Source: Archaeoglobaceae archaeon (GTDB lineage: Archaea; Halobacteriota; Archaeoglobi; Archaeoglobales; Archaeoglobaceae). From it: 64,000 bases of DNA. The notes beneath the pieces were generated by a model. That model made no database searches, was not told the origin of the DNA, and saw only the letters and a list, made by a program, of their open reading frames with translations. The position numbers and the translations under genes are program-made. Numbering within the stretch: position 1 is the first letter of the stretch; each line of letters opens with the position of its first letter. Positions 55,881 through 64,000 of this stretch are shown here, piece by piece. The DNA lies in NCBI GenBank assembly GCA_025057895.1, contig JANXEF010000002.1, positions 62,001 to 126,000 of the forward strand, given 5' to 3'.

Positions 55881-57124
55881 TCGAAAACCTCCGTAATGTC
55901 TCTGAAAAGTGTAACTTCAACTTCTTCTCCTGTTTCGTATCCTTCAAAATTTTCTGGAATAACGAGTATCGCATTCGTGCTTACTATTGAGGTTAGAATT
56001 CCAGATCCGGAAATCTTTACTGGATAAATTTTACCATTTTTCCAAAAAACTCTAACATTACTCCTTATACCGATTTCTGAAGCTAATCTTGATTGAAGAA
56101 TACCTTTTTTCTTACTCCACTTTCTTTCCAATATTCGGACATTCATCATTCTGAAGAGAGCAGGAACAACAAAAGTATGAAAGGACAAAAAGGTTGCAGC
56201 TGGAGATCCAGGAAGCATGAAAACAGGTTTCTCTCTCACGATTCCAAAGGCAGTTGGTAAACCAGGTTTCATGGCAACACCATGAAAAACAATTTCCCCA
56301 TACTTTTCTACGATCTCTGGTACGAGATCATGAGATCCAACTGATGTCCCTCCTGTGAAAATCACGGCATCGAATTCCAGTGCTTTAAGTAGTTTTTTCT
56401 CTATCTCTTCAGCTCTATCTTTTGCAATTCCTAAGGAAAAAACTGGAAAATCAAGTTCTTTGAGAGCGTTGCAAATCATGGGGTTGTTTGAATTATATAT
56501 CTTTCCAATTTCGCGCTTTTTACCTGGGGGTATTAATTCGTTTCCAGTTGATATTACAGATACTCTTGGTTTTTTGTAAACTTCTACGAATTCAAATCCA
56601 AGAGAAGCAAGAAGCCCAGCGTCCTGAGGTTGTAGGATTTCACCTCTCTTCAGAATCAAATCACCTTTTCTTATGTCTTCTCCCTTCTTTATTACATTTT
56701 TAAAAGGAGGAAGACTTTTGAAGATTTGAACAAAGTTACCTTCTTCTCTTGTGTGTTCGAGCATTATGACTGCATCTGCCCCTTTTGGAATTGCTGAACC
56801 GGTAAAGACCCTTACAGCTTCACCTTTTTTTATCTCTATTTCTGGAATTTCTCCCACTTCGATTTTCCCTATAACTCTAAGTATTGCGGGATTTGTCTGA
56901 GAAGATCCAAATGTATCTTCTGCTTTAACTGCATAGCCATCCATTGCAGACTTATCGAATTCAGGGACTTCGAATTCTGCAATTATGTCTCTTGCAAGAA
57001 CCCTACCTACGCAGTTGTAAATGCTGACATTCTCTATTCCAAGAGTTCTCAGTTTTTTCATCATCTTTTCAATCGCTCTATCAACGGGTTCAAGAACCTT
57101 GAATCCTTGATCTCTTACCATCAT
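55877..57124 (-). CDS. moeA: MoeA molybdopterin molybdotransferase
   Basis: This 415-residue MoeA without fusion shows PEFDKSAMDGYAVKAEDTF, ISTGNELIPPGKKREIG, the active-site FTGGTSVGSHDLVPE and MLPGSPAATFLSFH. It is paralogous to the gene just downstream, with which it overlaps by 4 nt. Two MoeA types side by side are common in archaea that use tungsto- and molybdoenzymes; one may be metal-specific. It follows dapB by 20 nt. Confidence 0.94.
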   Translation of the reverse strand: MMVRDQGFKVLEPVDRAIEKMMKKLRTLGIENVSIYNCVGRVLARDIIAEFEVPEFDKSAMDGYAVKAEDTFGSSQTNPAILRVIGKIEVGEIPEIEIKKGEAVRVFTGSAIPKGADAVIMLEHTREEGNFVQIFKSLPPFKNVIKKGEDIRKGDLILKRGEILQPQDAGLLASLGFEFVEVYKKPRVSVISTGNELIPPGKKREIGKIYNSNNPMICNALKELDFPVFSLGIAKDRAEEIEKKLLKALEFDAVIFTGGTSVGSHDLVPEIVEKYGEIVFHGVAMKPGLPTAFGIVREKPVFMLPGSPAATFLSFHTFVVPALFRMMNVRILERKWSKKKGILQSRLASEIGIRSNVRVFWKNGKIYPVKISGSGILTSIVSTNAILVIPENFEGYETGEEVEVTLFRDITEVFE

Positions 57125-57144
57125 TCAAAAGATCGTATAGGTAA

Positions 57145-57933
57145 TTAAAGATTTGACCATCTATTCAAACCAATAACATCTATCATGCTGTAGATACCAG
57201 GTTTATCAACCTTTGAAATCCATTCTGCAGCAATAAGGGCCCCCATTGCAAAGCAATCCCTGCTAGTCGCTCTATGGGTTAGCTCTACTCTTTCTCCTTC
57301 ACCAAAGAAAAGAACCGTATGTTCTCCTACAACGTCCCCACCGCGAAGCCCAAAAATCCCTAAGTCTTCTCCTTTTTTTCCTTTTCTGTAAAATATCATT
57401 TCTAAATCTTTTCCTTTTCTAGCTAGAACTTCTCTTATTATCTCTGCAATCCTTATCGCAGTACCGCTTGGAGAGTCTTTTTTGTGTCTGTGATGAATTT
57501 CAAAGATCTCAACGTCGTAATTGTTAAGAAGAGAGGCTGTAAATTCTACTATTTTGAAAAAAACATTGACTCCGATGCTAAAATTTGGTGAGATTATTGA
57601 AGGTACTTTTCTACAAATTTCTTCGAGTTCTTTTCTCTCTTTCTCATTAAAACCAGTTGTACCAATCACAATTTTAATTCCTTTCAACGCTGCTACCTTT
57701 GCATTTTTCAAACAGGCTTCTGGAGTTGTAAAATCGATAAGAACATCAGCATTCAGTTTTTCTATGTCGTTTTCAATCTTGACTCCAACATTTCCAATTC
57801 CTGCAACTTCTCCAACATCCTTTCCGACATGAACAACATCAAAAGCCTGTACAAGCTTTAGATTCTTGTTTATAGCATGTTTCACGACAAGCTTCCCCAT
57901 TCTTCCCGCTGAGCCCGATATGGCTAGTTTCAT
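57145..57933 (-). CDS. dapB: 4-hydroxy-tetrahydrodipicolinate reductase
   Basis: DapB acts in lysine/diaminopimelate synthesis, reducing hydroxytetrahydrodipicolinate with NAD(P)H. The 262-residue product has ISGSAGRMGKLVV, GTTGFNEKE and the substrate motif EIHHRHKKDSPSGTA with its catalytic His and Lys. Length is normal. It begins the minus-strand run that continues into the two moeA genes; no other lysine gene is adjacent. Confidence 0.95.
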   Translation of the reverse strand: MKLAISGSAGRMGKLVVKHAINKNLKLVQAFDVVHVGKDVGEVAGIGNVGVKIENDIEKLNADVLIDFTTPEACLKNAKVAALKGIKIVIGTTGFNEKERKELEEICRKVPSIISPNFSIGVNVFFKIVEFTASLLNNYDVEIFEIHHRHKKDSPSGTAIRIAEIIREVLARKGKDLEMIFYRKGKKGEDLGIFGLRGGDVVGEHTVLFFGEGERVELTHRATSRDCFAMGALIAAEWISKVDKPGIYSMIDVIGLNRWSNL

Positions 57934-58041
57934 AATGCTAGTTTTTTTAAGTGTTAAAAAACTTTGGAGATTTCAAAGCAAAGATTGAAATATTTTGAGA
58001 TGATTAGAAAAACGATGGTTATGAGTGGAGAAGTTAACAGA

Positions 58042-58488
58042 ATGGTAACACTTTGTGGAAAGAATTGGGCTAAGATTGGAGTTGAATTCATGTTCCTTGG
58101 AGGAAAGCCTGAATGTGAGAACTGCAAAATAAAAAAAACTTGTTTGAAACTGCGAGAAGGAGCAAAATATAAGATCGTTGGACTAAGAGATGGGACTGTC
58201 CAGGAATGTCAGCTTCACGAAGATGGTGTTGTGGCAGTTGAAGTCGTTGAGCTCCCAATAATAGCTTTGGTCGAATCTACACTAACGGATGGAGCTAAGT
58301 TTAGATACGAGGAGAGGAAGTGTGAACATTATGAATGTGGAATGTATAACCTTTGCCACCCCCTTGAGCTCAGAGATGGTGAAATAGTGATAGTTTGGAA
58401 AGTGATAGGAGATTCTCCAGAAAAATGTTCTCTTGGATATAACTTTGCCATTGCAGAACTGATGAGAGAACAAAAAAATTCATTTTAG
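58042..58488 (+). CDS. UPF0179 family protein
   Basis: The 148-residue product matches the archaeal UPF0179 family. It is rich in cysteines: CENCKIKKTCLKL near residue 32, then CEHYECGMYNLCHP near 95-108 and another Cys in PEKCSLGYN, suggesting a metal or iron-sulfur site. The ATG at 58042 gives the usual family start (MVTLCGKNWAKIGVEF); the open frame extends upstream to a TTG at 57964. Function is unknown. It overlaps the convergent MBL gene by 9 nt. Confidence 0.85.
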   Translation: MVTLCGKNWAKIGVEFMFLGGKPECENCKIKKTCLKLREGAKYKIVGLRDGTVQECQLHEDGVVAVEVVELPIIALVESTLTDGAKFRYEERKCEHYECGMYNLCHPLELRDGEIVIVWKVIGDSPEKCSLGYNFAIAELMREQKNSF

Positions 58489-59103
58489 CATTGGCTTTAA
58501 GACTACGGCATTCGGGACCTTTAATCTAAAATCTTCAGGATTTGCTTCTGTTTTTGGAATGGCTCCATAGTGCATTGGAATGTATAACTTTGCTTTTATA
58601 TCCTTTGCAGCCTCAACAGCCTCTCTTAAATCCATTGTATAGGTTCCACCAATTGGTAGAAGAGCAACGTCAACTTCTATTTCCTTCATTTCTGGAATTC
58701 TGTCAGTGTCCCCTGCATGATATATGCTAACGTTGTCGATTTCGATGACGTATCCTACTCCACCTTTTTTGTGGAATGGTTTGTTGATGTTATAGGCTGG
58801 AACAGTTCTTATCTTCACACCTTTAACAATCTTTTCATCTCTTTCATCCAAAGAAAAACTTTCAAAACCTTTTATAACACAACCCTTTGGAGTCACAACT
58901 GTAGTGTCACTTCTCGAAAGCCTTTTAATAGATTTCATGTCAAGATGATCGAAATGATCGTGTGTTACGAGGATCAAGTCTGCTTTTTCAAATCCTTCTG
59001 TAATTTCGTATGGGTCGATATAGAGAACTTTTGATCCTTTTATCTTGAATCCTGCATGCTTCAAATAGGTAATCTCTACGTTTTCGAATCTCAATTTGTT
59101 CAT
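58480..59103 (-). CDS. MBL-fold hydrolase (UlaG/UPF0173-like)
   Basis: This 207-residue metallo-beta-lactamase-fold protein has LKHAGFKIKG at the start, metal motif VTHDHFDHLD at about residue 47, IYHAGDTDRI and a late IPMHYGAIP. This pattern is like UPF0173/UlaG-type hydrolases. The substrate is unknown. The ATG at 59103 is favoured over a TTG two codons upstream. Confidence 0.9.
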   Translation of the reverse strand: MNKLRFENVEITYLKHAGFKIKGSKVLYIDPYEITEGFEKADLILVTHDHFDHLDMKSIKRLSRSDTTVVTPKGCVIKGFESFSLDERDEKIVKGVKIRTVPAYNINKPFHKKGGVGYVIEIDNVSIYHAGDTDRIPEMKEIEVDVALLPIGGTYTMDLREAVEAAKDIKAKLYIPMHYGAIPKTEANPEDFRLKVPNAVVLKPMLK

Positions 59104-59186
59104 ACTCAATGTTCTTTTTATTATTAAAAAATTTTTCTCCGATTTTTTTCTGATAGCTAGAATCTCAACTAAAATGAAAAGGGAGA

Positions 59187-59197
59187 GTATATATATT
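59187..59197 (+). promoter_or_regulatory. TATA box of gltX
   Basis: GTATATATATT is centred about 25 nt before the GTG at 59217. This spacing argues for a leaderless GTG start, because the upstream TTG at 59196 would fall inside the TATA box. Confidence 0.6.
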
Positions 59198-59216
59198 GAA
59201 GCGTGGAAAAGAGAAC

Positions 59217-60866
59217 GTGAGAGATATCATAATGAAACACGTTGCGATTAACTCTGCAAAATTTGGAAAAGCTGACGAAAAGGCTGTAATAGGGAAAGTC
59301 ATCGCAGAGAAACCAGAATTAAAGGCTAAAGCTAAAGAACTCATACAATTTGTTAGAGAATGTATAAAAGAATTTGAATCAATGAGTGAAGAACAAAAAA
59401 AGGAGCTTATAAGCAGATATTCATTTGAAAAGAGAATTTTAGAAAGAGAATTAGAGCTTCCAGCACTTCCAAATGCCAAAAAAGGGGAAGTTGTGATGCG
59501 TTTTGCTCCAAACCCAAATGGACCGCCGACACTTGGATCTGCAAGGGGGATTGTAATAAATGGAGAGTACTGCAAGATTTATGATGGTAAATACATAATG
59601 AGGTTTGATGATACAGATCCTAAGACTAAAAGACCCATGATCGAAGCTTATGACTGGTACCTCGAAGATATGGAGTGGCTTGGTTATAATCCGGATGAAA
59701 TAATTTATGCATCAAAGAGGATCCATCTTTACTATGATTATGCGAGAAAGTTAATAGAAATAGGAAAAGCTTACACCTGCTTTTGTAAAAAGGAAGAATT
59801 TAAAAAGTTTCGTGATAGCGGTTTTCCCTGCTCACATAGGGAGAATGAAATAGAAAGGAATCTGGAGACATGGGAAAGGATGCTCGAAGGTCGTTATGGT
59901 GAAGGAGAAGTCGTTTTAAGAATAAAGACTGATATGTCTCATAGGGATCCAGCTGTTAGAGACTGGGTCGCTTTCAGAATAATCTACACACCTCATCCAC
60001 TCGTTGGGGATGCTTATTTCGTCTATCCAACCCTTGATTTCGAGTCAGCGATAGAAGATAGACTTTGCAAAACTACACACATTCTTCGCGGCAAAGATTT
60101 GAGAGATTCAGAGTTGAGGCAAAGATACATATACAACTATTTTGGCTGGGAATATCCTATAACAATGCATTGGGGAAGGGTGAACGTGGTCGAGTTTGGA
60201 AAGCTGTCAACTTCACTAATAAAAAGAGAGATTGAAAGTGGGAAATATGAGGGTTGGGATGATCCAAGGTTACCGACTGTCAGAGCTTTGAGGAGACGTG
60301 GAATCACAGCAGAAGCGATAAGAAAATTTTTCATTTCACTTGGCTTGAGTGAAAGTGAAGTTAACATAAGTATGAAAAACTTATTTGCAGAGAACAGAAA
60401 AATCGTGGACCCAGAAGCTAACAGATATTTTTTCGTTGCAAATCCTGTAGAGATCGAAATCGAAAATTTGCCAAATGAAAATCGCGTGGAAATCCCTTTG
60501 AACCCAAAAAAGAATGAGAAAAGGGTTTTAAATGGGGAAAAATTTGTTTACGTGTCATTGGAAGATTTTGAGAAACTTAGAGGAGAGAATGTAAGACTAA
60601 AGGATTTCTGCAACGTGATTTTGGATAGGAAAGCGAAGTTCGTCAGCTATGAGCTTTTAGGAGCAAAGAAGGGAAAAAACATCATTCATTGGCTACCAAA
60701 GAGCTTTGCTATTAAATGCAGGGTTCTTGGAGAAAATGTTTGGGAAGGTTTTGTAGAGAAGGGCGTTGAGAGAGAAGTTGGAAGGGTTGTACAATTCGAG
60801 AGATTTGGATTTTGTAAAATTGAAAAGGCTGAAAAAGAAATTTTGGCAATATACACACATGACTAG
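59217..60866 (+). CDS. gltX: Glutamyl-tRNA synthetase (archaeal class I)
   Basis: GltX charges tRNA-Glu, and in archaea also tRNA-Gln for later amidation. The 549-residue product has the ATP motif FAPNPNGPPTLGSARG (TLGS where bacterial enzymes have HIGH), RFDDTDPKTKRP, and the KMSKS-like FGKLSTSLIKRE. The C-terminal beta-barrel anticodon domain is present. The start is taken as GTG at 59217 from the TATA spacing; ATG at 59232 is the main alternative, and TTG at 59196 is disfavoured. Confidence 0.93.
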   Translation: MRDIIMKHVAINSAKFGKADEKAVIGKVIAEKPELKAKAKELIQFVRECIKEFESMSEEQKKELISRYSFEKRILERELELPALPNAKKGEVVMRFAPNPNGPPTLGSARGIVINGEYCKIYDGKYIMRFDDTDPKTKRPMIEAYDWYLEDMEWLGYNPDEIIYASKRIHLYYDYARKLIEIGKAYTCFCKKEEFKKFRDSGFPCSHRENEIERNLETWERMLEGRYGEGEVVLRIKTDMSHRDPAVRDWVAFRIIYTPHPLVGDAYFVYPTLDFESAIEDRLCKTTHILRGKDLRDSELRQRYIYNYFGWEYPITMHWGRVNVVEFGKLSTSLIKREIESGKYEGWDDPRLPTVRALRRRGITAEAIRKFFISLGLSESEVNISMKNLFAENRKIVDPEANRYFFVANPVEIEIENLPNENRVEIPLNPKKNEKRVLNGEKFVYVSLEDFEKLRGENVRLKDFCNVILDRKAKFVSYELLGAKKGKNIIHWLPKSFAIKCRVLGENVWEGFVEKGVEREVGRVVQFERFGFCKIEKAEKEILAIYTHD

Positions 60867-60971
60867 TGATCTTTTAAATTTTCATTTAAAACTGAGATTG
60901 CCTATAATTGAAACGAAAGATTAATATAACTCATATGGGTGAAGAAAGAAAAAGAAAAGGAGGGATCGGGA

Positions 60972-61241
60972 ATGGCAGAGAATTCGGTGTTTGTTGGGAA
61001 CAAACCTGTTATGAATTACGTTTTGGCAGTGTTGACGCAATTTAACAGCGGAGCAATGGAGGTTTCGGTAAAGGCCCGTGGTAGAGCAATCAGTAGAGCA
61101 GTGGATGTAGCAGAGATAGTCAGAAAGCGCTTTTTGCCTGATGTAGATATTAAGGACATAAAGATTTCGACTGAGCAAGTAAGTAGTGAGCAAGGTACTG
61201 CGAATGTTTCTGCAATTGAGATAACACTTTACAGAAAATAA
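60972..61241 (+). CDS. alba: Chromatin protein Alba
   Basis: Alba is a small dimeric DNA- and RNA-binding protein that coats archaeal chromatin. The 89-residue product shows [36 protein letters not shown] and the C-terminal [10 protein letters not shown]. The conserved Lys and Gly of the DNA-contact loop are present. GGAGGGATC precedes the ATG; the open frame extends 11 codons upstream but without a site. Confidence 0.96.
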   Translation: MAENSVFVGNKPVMNYVLAVLTQFNSGAMEVSVKARGRAISRAVDVAEIVRKRFLPDVDIKDIKISTEQVSSEQGTANVSAIEITLYRK

Positions 61242-61264
61242 AATTTTTATATTTTATTATTTTG

Positions 61265-61684
61265 ATGATTATTTTTGAGATCGAAGCTTTTGGACATCCA
61301 AACATAACTGCGAAACATAGCACGACACTTGAAGTGACTAAAGATCTAGAAATTTCAAAGAAAGCTGACTGTGTAGTTGGAGTTAGAGCTGATAAGAGTG
61401 TTTTTGAAATCCCAGAGAGGGCAAAAATTGAGTTAAAAAAGGGTTTAAAAGTTAAAGTTGAGTTTTTTTTACCAGATTACGGAATTAAAGAGTTTCTTAT
61501 TGGCTTTGGTGATGAAAAGCTCAACTTCACCAGCAAAAAAGACATTGTTATAAGAAAGAGTTCCTTCATATGTGGAAGAACTTTATTGATCTCTGCAGAC
61601 AAATCTGCAAGAGATTTGAACAGAGAAATGGTTGAACTTTTAAAAGATGGGAAAACAAAGTTAAAGATGTTCTTTAAGATTTAA
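61265..61684 (+). CDS. DUF371 family protein
   Basis: This 139-residue archaeal protein resembles DUF371. It begins with IFEIEAFGHPNITAKHSTTLE, then CVVGVRADKS, and the late HKS-like segment reads IVIRKSSFICGRTLLISADKSARDLNREM. All beta-rich. Function is unknown; the family is typically close to information-processing genes. It follows alba by 23 nt on the same strand. Confidence 0.85.
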   Translation: MIIFEIEAFGHPNITAKHSTTLEVTKDLEISKKADCVVGVRADKSVFEIPERAKIELKKGLKVKVEFFLPDYGIKEFLIGFGDEKLNFTSKKDIVIRKSSFICGRTLLISADKSARDLNREMVELLKDGKTKLKMFFKI

Positions 61685-61776
61685 AAGAAAAGATCTCTAG
61701 ATTTGGAATAGGAACCTTTAAAAATTTTTTAATCTTTTCCAAAATTTCTCAACCAAGTTGAATTACAAGGGCATGA

Positions 61777-61786
61777 CTTATATATT
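61777..61786 (+). promoter_or_regulatory. TATA box of rfcL
   Basis: CTTATATATT lies about 22 nt before the ATG pair at 61803/61806, consistent with a leaderless transcript and against the longer upstream reading. Confidence 0.55.
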
Positions 61787-61802
61787 CTCTTTTCAAATTG
61801 CG

Positions 61803-63263
61803 ATGATGCTGTGGACTGAAAAATATAGACCTTCAAAAATAAACGAAATAGTTGCAGACAAGGAGATAATTGATAAAGTGGTTGAATGGGCTAAAAAATG
61901 GATTGAAAATAGCTGGAAACCTCTCCTCCTTTCAGGTCCTCCTGGAGTTGGGAAGACATCCATAGTTCTAGCTCTTGCCAATACTATGGGCTGGGAAATA
62001 GTCGAGATGAATGCAAGTGATCAGAGAAACTGGGAAATAATCGAGAAGGTTGTTGGTGAAGGTGCTTTTAATGAAACCATCAGCAAAGAAGGCGAATTTC
62101 TGTCTACGAAGTATGGAAGAATGAAGTTGATAGTTCTTGACGAGGTCGATAACATTCACAAAAAGGAAGATGTAGGTGGAGAAACTGCTTTGATAAGAAT
62201 ATTGAAGAAAAGACCAAGACAGCCGCTTGTTTTAATCGCAAACGATCCTTATAAGTTATCTCTAGAGCTTAGAAAACTCTGTGACTTTATAGAACTCAAA
62301 AAACTAACAAAAAAACAGATTTTGAAAGTTTTACAGAAGATTTGCGAGAAAGAGGGAATAGAGTGTAAAAAAGAGGCACTCGATAAAATTGCAGAGAATG
62401 CGGGAGGAGATTTAAGAGCAGCGATAAACGATTTGCAAGCTATTGCAGAGGGTAAAAATAGTATTTCTATTGAAGATATTGTGATAGGGAAAAGAGCGCA
62501 GGAAGTGGAGATATTCAGACTGCTGCAAAAGATATTCAAAACGAATTACTCTGCTTATGGTGATGCAATGGTTATAGATGAGGCTCCGGAAGATTTGATA
62601 CAGTGGATAGAAGAGAACTTGCCTTTAGAATATCAGGAAAAAAGTCTACTGGCGGGATATATAGCGATTTCGAGAGCAGATGTATTTCTAGGGAGAGTTC
62701 GAAGAAGACAGGCATATCAACTTTGGAAATATGCTACATTTCTCATGACTGATGGAGTTCAGCAGATCAGAGAAGAGAAAAAATCGGGGTTTATACGCTA
62801 TAAACGCCCCCAAATTTGGCAACTTCTTTTCCAGACAAAGCAAAAAAGAGAGATTAGAGATAGAATTCTAAAAAAAATCTCAATATATTCTCATCTTTCA
62901 ACAAAAAAGGCTAATAGCGAGATGTTACCTATTATCTCCTTCTTACTCAGGACTATTGATATCGAAAGGAGTGCAAGAATAGTAACTTTCTATGAATTCA
63001 GCAAGGAAGAACTCGAATTCTTAATTGGGGAAAAATCAAAGGAAGTCTTTGAATTCATAGAAAAAAATAATCTTCATCGAATTGATGAAACTTGGTTGAA
63101 TTCTAAAAGAGTTCCAGGAGAAATCGAAGAAGAAGTGGAGGAATTAAAGGAACTAAAGAAATACAATGAAAGAAAAGAATTTAGAGAAACTTTAAAAGGA
63201 GAAGAAAAAGGGAAAGAAGAACGAAAAGCAAAAAGTTTAACTCTAGAGGACTTCTTCTCTTAG
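61803..63263 (+). CDS. rfcL: Replication factor C large subunit
   Basis: RFC-L with RFC-S loads the PCNA sliding clamp. The 486-residue product starts MMLWTEKYRPSKINEIV, has Walker A GPPGVGKTSIVLA, Walker B LIVLDEVDNI, and the sensor region AGGDLRAAINDLQ. The C-terminus ends with a PCNA-interaction-like LTLEDFF. A longer frame begins 15 codons upstream but would overlap the TATA box, so ATG 61803 is preferred. Confidence 0.95.
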   Translation: MMLWTEKYRPSKINEIVADKEIIDKVVEWAKKWIENSWKPLLLSGPPGVGKTSIVLALANTMGWEIVEMNASDQRNWEIIEKVVGEGAFNETISKEGEFLSTKYGRMKLIVLDEVDNIHKKEDVGGETALIRILKKRPRQPLVLIANDPYKLSLELRKLCDFIELKKLTKKQILKVLQKICEKEGIECKKEALDKIAENAGGDLRAAINDLQAIAEGKNSISIEDIVIGKRAQEVEIFRLLQKIFKTNYSAYGDAMVIDEAPEDLIQWIEENLPLEYQEKSLLAGYIAISRADVFLGRVRRRQAYQLWKYATFLMTDGVQQIREEKKSGFIRYKRPQIWQLLFQTKQKREIRDRILKKISIYSHLSTKKANSEMLPIISFLLRTIDIERSARIVTFYEFSKEELEFLIGEKSKEVFEFIEKNNLHRIDETWLNSKRVPGEIEEEVEELKELKKYNERKEFRETLKGEEKGKEERKAKSLTLEDFFS

Positions 63264-63265
63264 TC

Positions 63266-63511
63266 ATGAGTTTCGAAACTGAGGAACTCAGTAGAATAGA
63301 ATTAGAAGATAAGATAGTTGGAGAAATAGCTAAAAAAACTGGGAAGAGTTATCAGGAAATCTTTTCGATGATAAGCGAGAAACAAGAAAGAATGGGAAAT
63401 CTTCTCAGCTTCGAGATCGTAGCTTTGATAGTTGCGAAAGAAGTAGGTGTAAAAATTTCTGAGTATATCTCATTGGTAGAAAAGAGAATTTTAAATGAAG
63501 ATTCTAGGTGA
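63266..63511 (+). CDS. Small helical protein resembling the N-terminal domain of archaeal RPA (DUF2240-like)
   Basis: This 81-residue protein is predicted all helical. ISEKQERMGNLLSFEIVALI and VAKEVGVKI resemble a short helical domain found at the start of archaeal RPA-type proteins and DUF2240 proteins. It has no OB fold of its own. The ATG lies 2 nt after the rfcL stop and its end overlaps the phosphoesterase gene by 17 nt, placing it in a replication-linked operon. Confidence 0.65.
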   Translation: MSFETEELSRIELEDKIVGEIAKKTGKSYQEIFSMISEKQERMGNLLSFEIVALIVAKEVGVKISEYISLVEKRILNEDSR

Positions 63512-64000
63512 TGCCCTCTCTATAGGGAAAAAAGTAGTAATCGCAGATCTTCACTTTGGTCTTGTCCCATTTTACGATAGAGAATTACTTGAAAAAGTTT
63601 TAAGGCTTGCTGAGAAGTTTCAGACACTCGTTATAGCAGGCGATATAAGACATCTTGGTAAAAAGAGCCCATTTCAAGATTTTTTAAATAAGATATCTGG
63701 GATTGTAGAGGTTTTAATAGTTCGCGGAAATCATGACATTGGAATAAGTGGTTACAAGTCGTTGAAGATTGGAAGATATTCGATATTTCATGGTCACGCA
63801 ATTCCTGAAGGATTTTTGAATTCAAAGTTTTTCATCTTTGCACATGCACATCCATCTGTGGTCATATCATCTGAGATAGGTGGATTGAAGGAGAGGGCTT
63901 TTCTAGCTGGAGAAATAGAGATTCAGGATGAAAGAAGGAAATTATTAGTTCTTCCAGCTTTTAACGAGCTATGTTCTTCTACAGCAGTCAATCTCGAAAA
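63495..64000 (+). CDS. Metallophosphoesterase (COG1407-type), N-terminal part
   Basis: The first 168 codons run off the right edge of the window. The start is an ATG (MKILGDALSIGKKVV). Calcineurin-type metal motifs are in order: VIADLHFG, AGDIRHLG, VRGNHDIG, FHGHAIP and AHAHPSV. Archaeal members are annotated as ICC-like or SbcD-like phosphoesterases with unknown substrate. It overlaps the small helical gene by 17 nt. Confidence 0.9.
   Translation, partial: MKILGDALSIGKKVVIADLHFGLVPFYDRELLEKVLRLAEKFQTLVIAGDIRHLGKKSPFQDFLNKISGIVEVLIVRGNHDIGISGYKSLKIGRYSIFHGHAIPEGFLNSKFFIFAHAHPSVVISSEIGGLKERAFLAGEIEIQDERRKLLVLPAFNELCSSTAVNLE

Overview
The window is a dense, low-G+C (roughly 35-40% by eye) euryarchaeal chromosome segment. 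Its gene set points to the Archaeoglobi or a close relative: methenyl-tetrahydromethanopterin cyclohydrolase, an AF1577-type radical SAM enzyme, RIO2, DUF460 and UPF0179 proteins, archaeal S4/S11/S13, Orc1/Cdc6, Alba, RFC-L, ABCE1 and a full archaellum operon. Many genes look leaderless, with a TATA box about 25 nt before the start codon. The others carry GGTGATC-type Shine-Dalgarno sites. About 77 protein genes, remnants and RNA genes can be supported. No rRNA, CRISPR array, insertion sequence or prophage was seen.

Layout. 1-1.2 kb: end of a ribosomal protein operon (S13-S4-S11, minus strand). 1.2-7.5 kb: nitroreductase, a SAH-hydrolase-like protein, alpha/beta hydrolase, Orc1/Cdc6, a radical SAM-HhH protein and a sugar nucleotidyltransferase. 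7.6-11.4 kb: RIO2 kinase, DUF460 RNase H-fold protein, a TIM-barrel protein and an HMA protein. 11.3-14.8 kb: tetrapyrrole genes hemL-hemC-cobA followed by a DUF2148 protein. 14.9-21.4 kb: peroxiredoxin/Lrp divergent pair, surE-rpiA, ABCE1 and a RibBA-like protein. 21.5-25.4 kb: a four-subunit soluble NiFe hydrogenase (hydBGDA). 25.5-28.1 kb: ilvD, rrmJ and yjbQ. 28.3-36.7 kb: the archaellum operon flaB1-flaB2-flaD-flaG-flaF-flaH-flaI-flaJ plus two uncharacterised genes. 37-38.5 kb: a decayed beta-propeller gene. 38.5-45.5 kb: tatC, an MBL hydrolase, a radical SAM gene, tRNA-Lys, the oligosaccharyltransferase aglB and a SPASM radical SAM enzyme. 45.5-49.4 kb: a Zn-ribbon/DUF2073/GTPase cluster, TIP49, ferredoxin and a NOG1-like GTPase. 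49.4-51.1 kb: a gene-poor scar with a truncated UbiA gene fused tail to tail with a truncated glycosyltransferase. 51.2-64 kb: HARP RNase P, mch, the operon dapB-moeA-moeA-queE-queD, gltX, alba, DUF371, rfcL and a phosphoesterase.

How it fits together. The archaellins carry several N-X-S/T sequons and AglB, which would glycosylate them, lies about 12 kb downstream. The hydrogenase would exchange electrons between H2 and NAD(P)H. Information-processing genes (Orc1, RFC-L, Alba, TIP49, ABCE1, HARP, GltX) are spread through the window.

Most notable points: flaB1 has a single in-frame TAG followed by the complete conserved archaellin C-terminus. The archaellum operon ends with a histidine-kinase-like protein whose phospho-acceptor His position is Asp. 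The hydrogenase large subunit ends exactly at the last ligand-motif His, with no cleavable tail. The RibB half of RibBA lacks its catalytic motifs. A tRNA-Lys gene overlaps the stop codon of a radical SAM gene. Several promoter regions carry perfect inverted repeats that could be operators.
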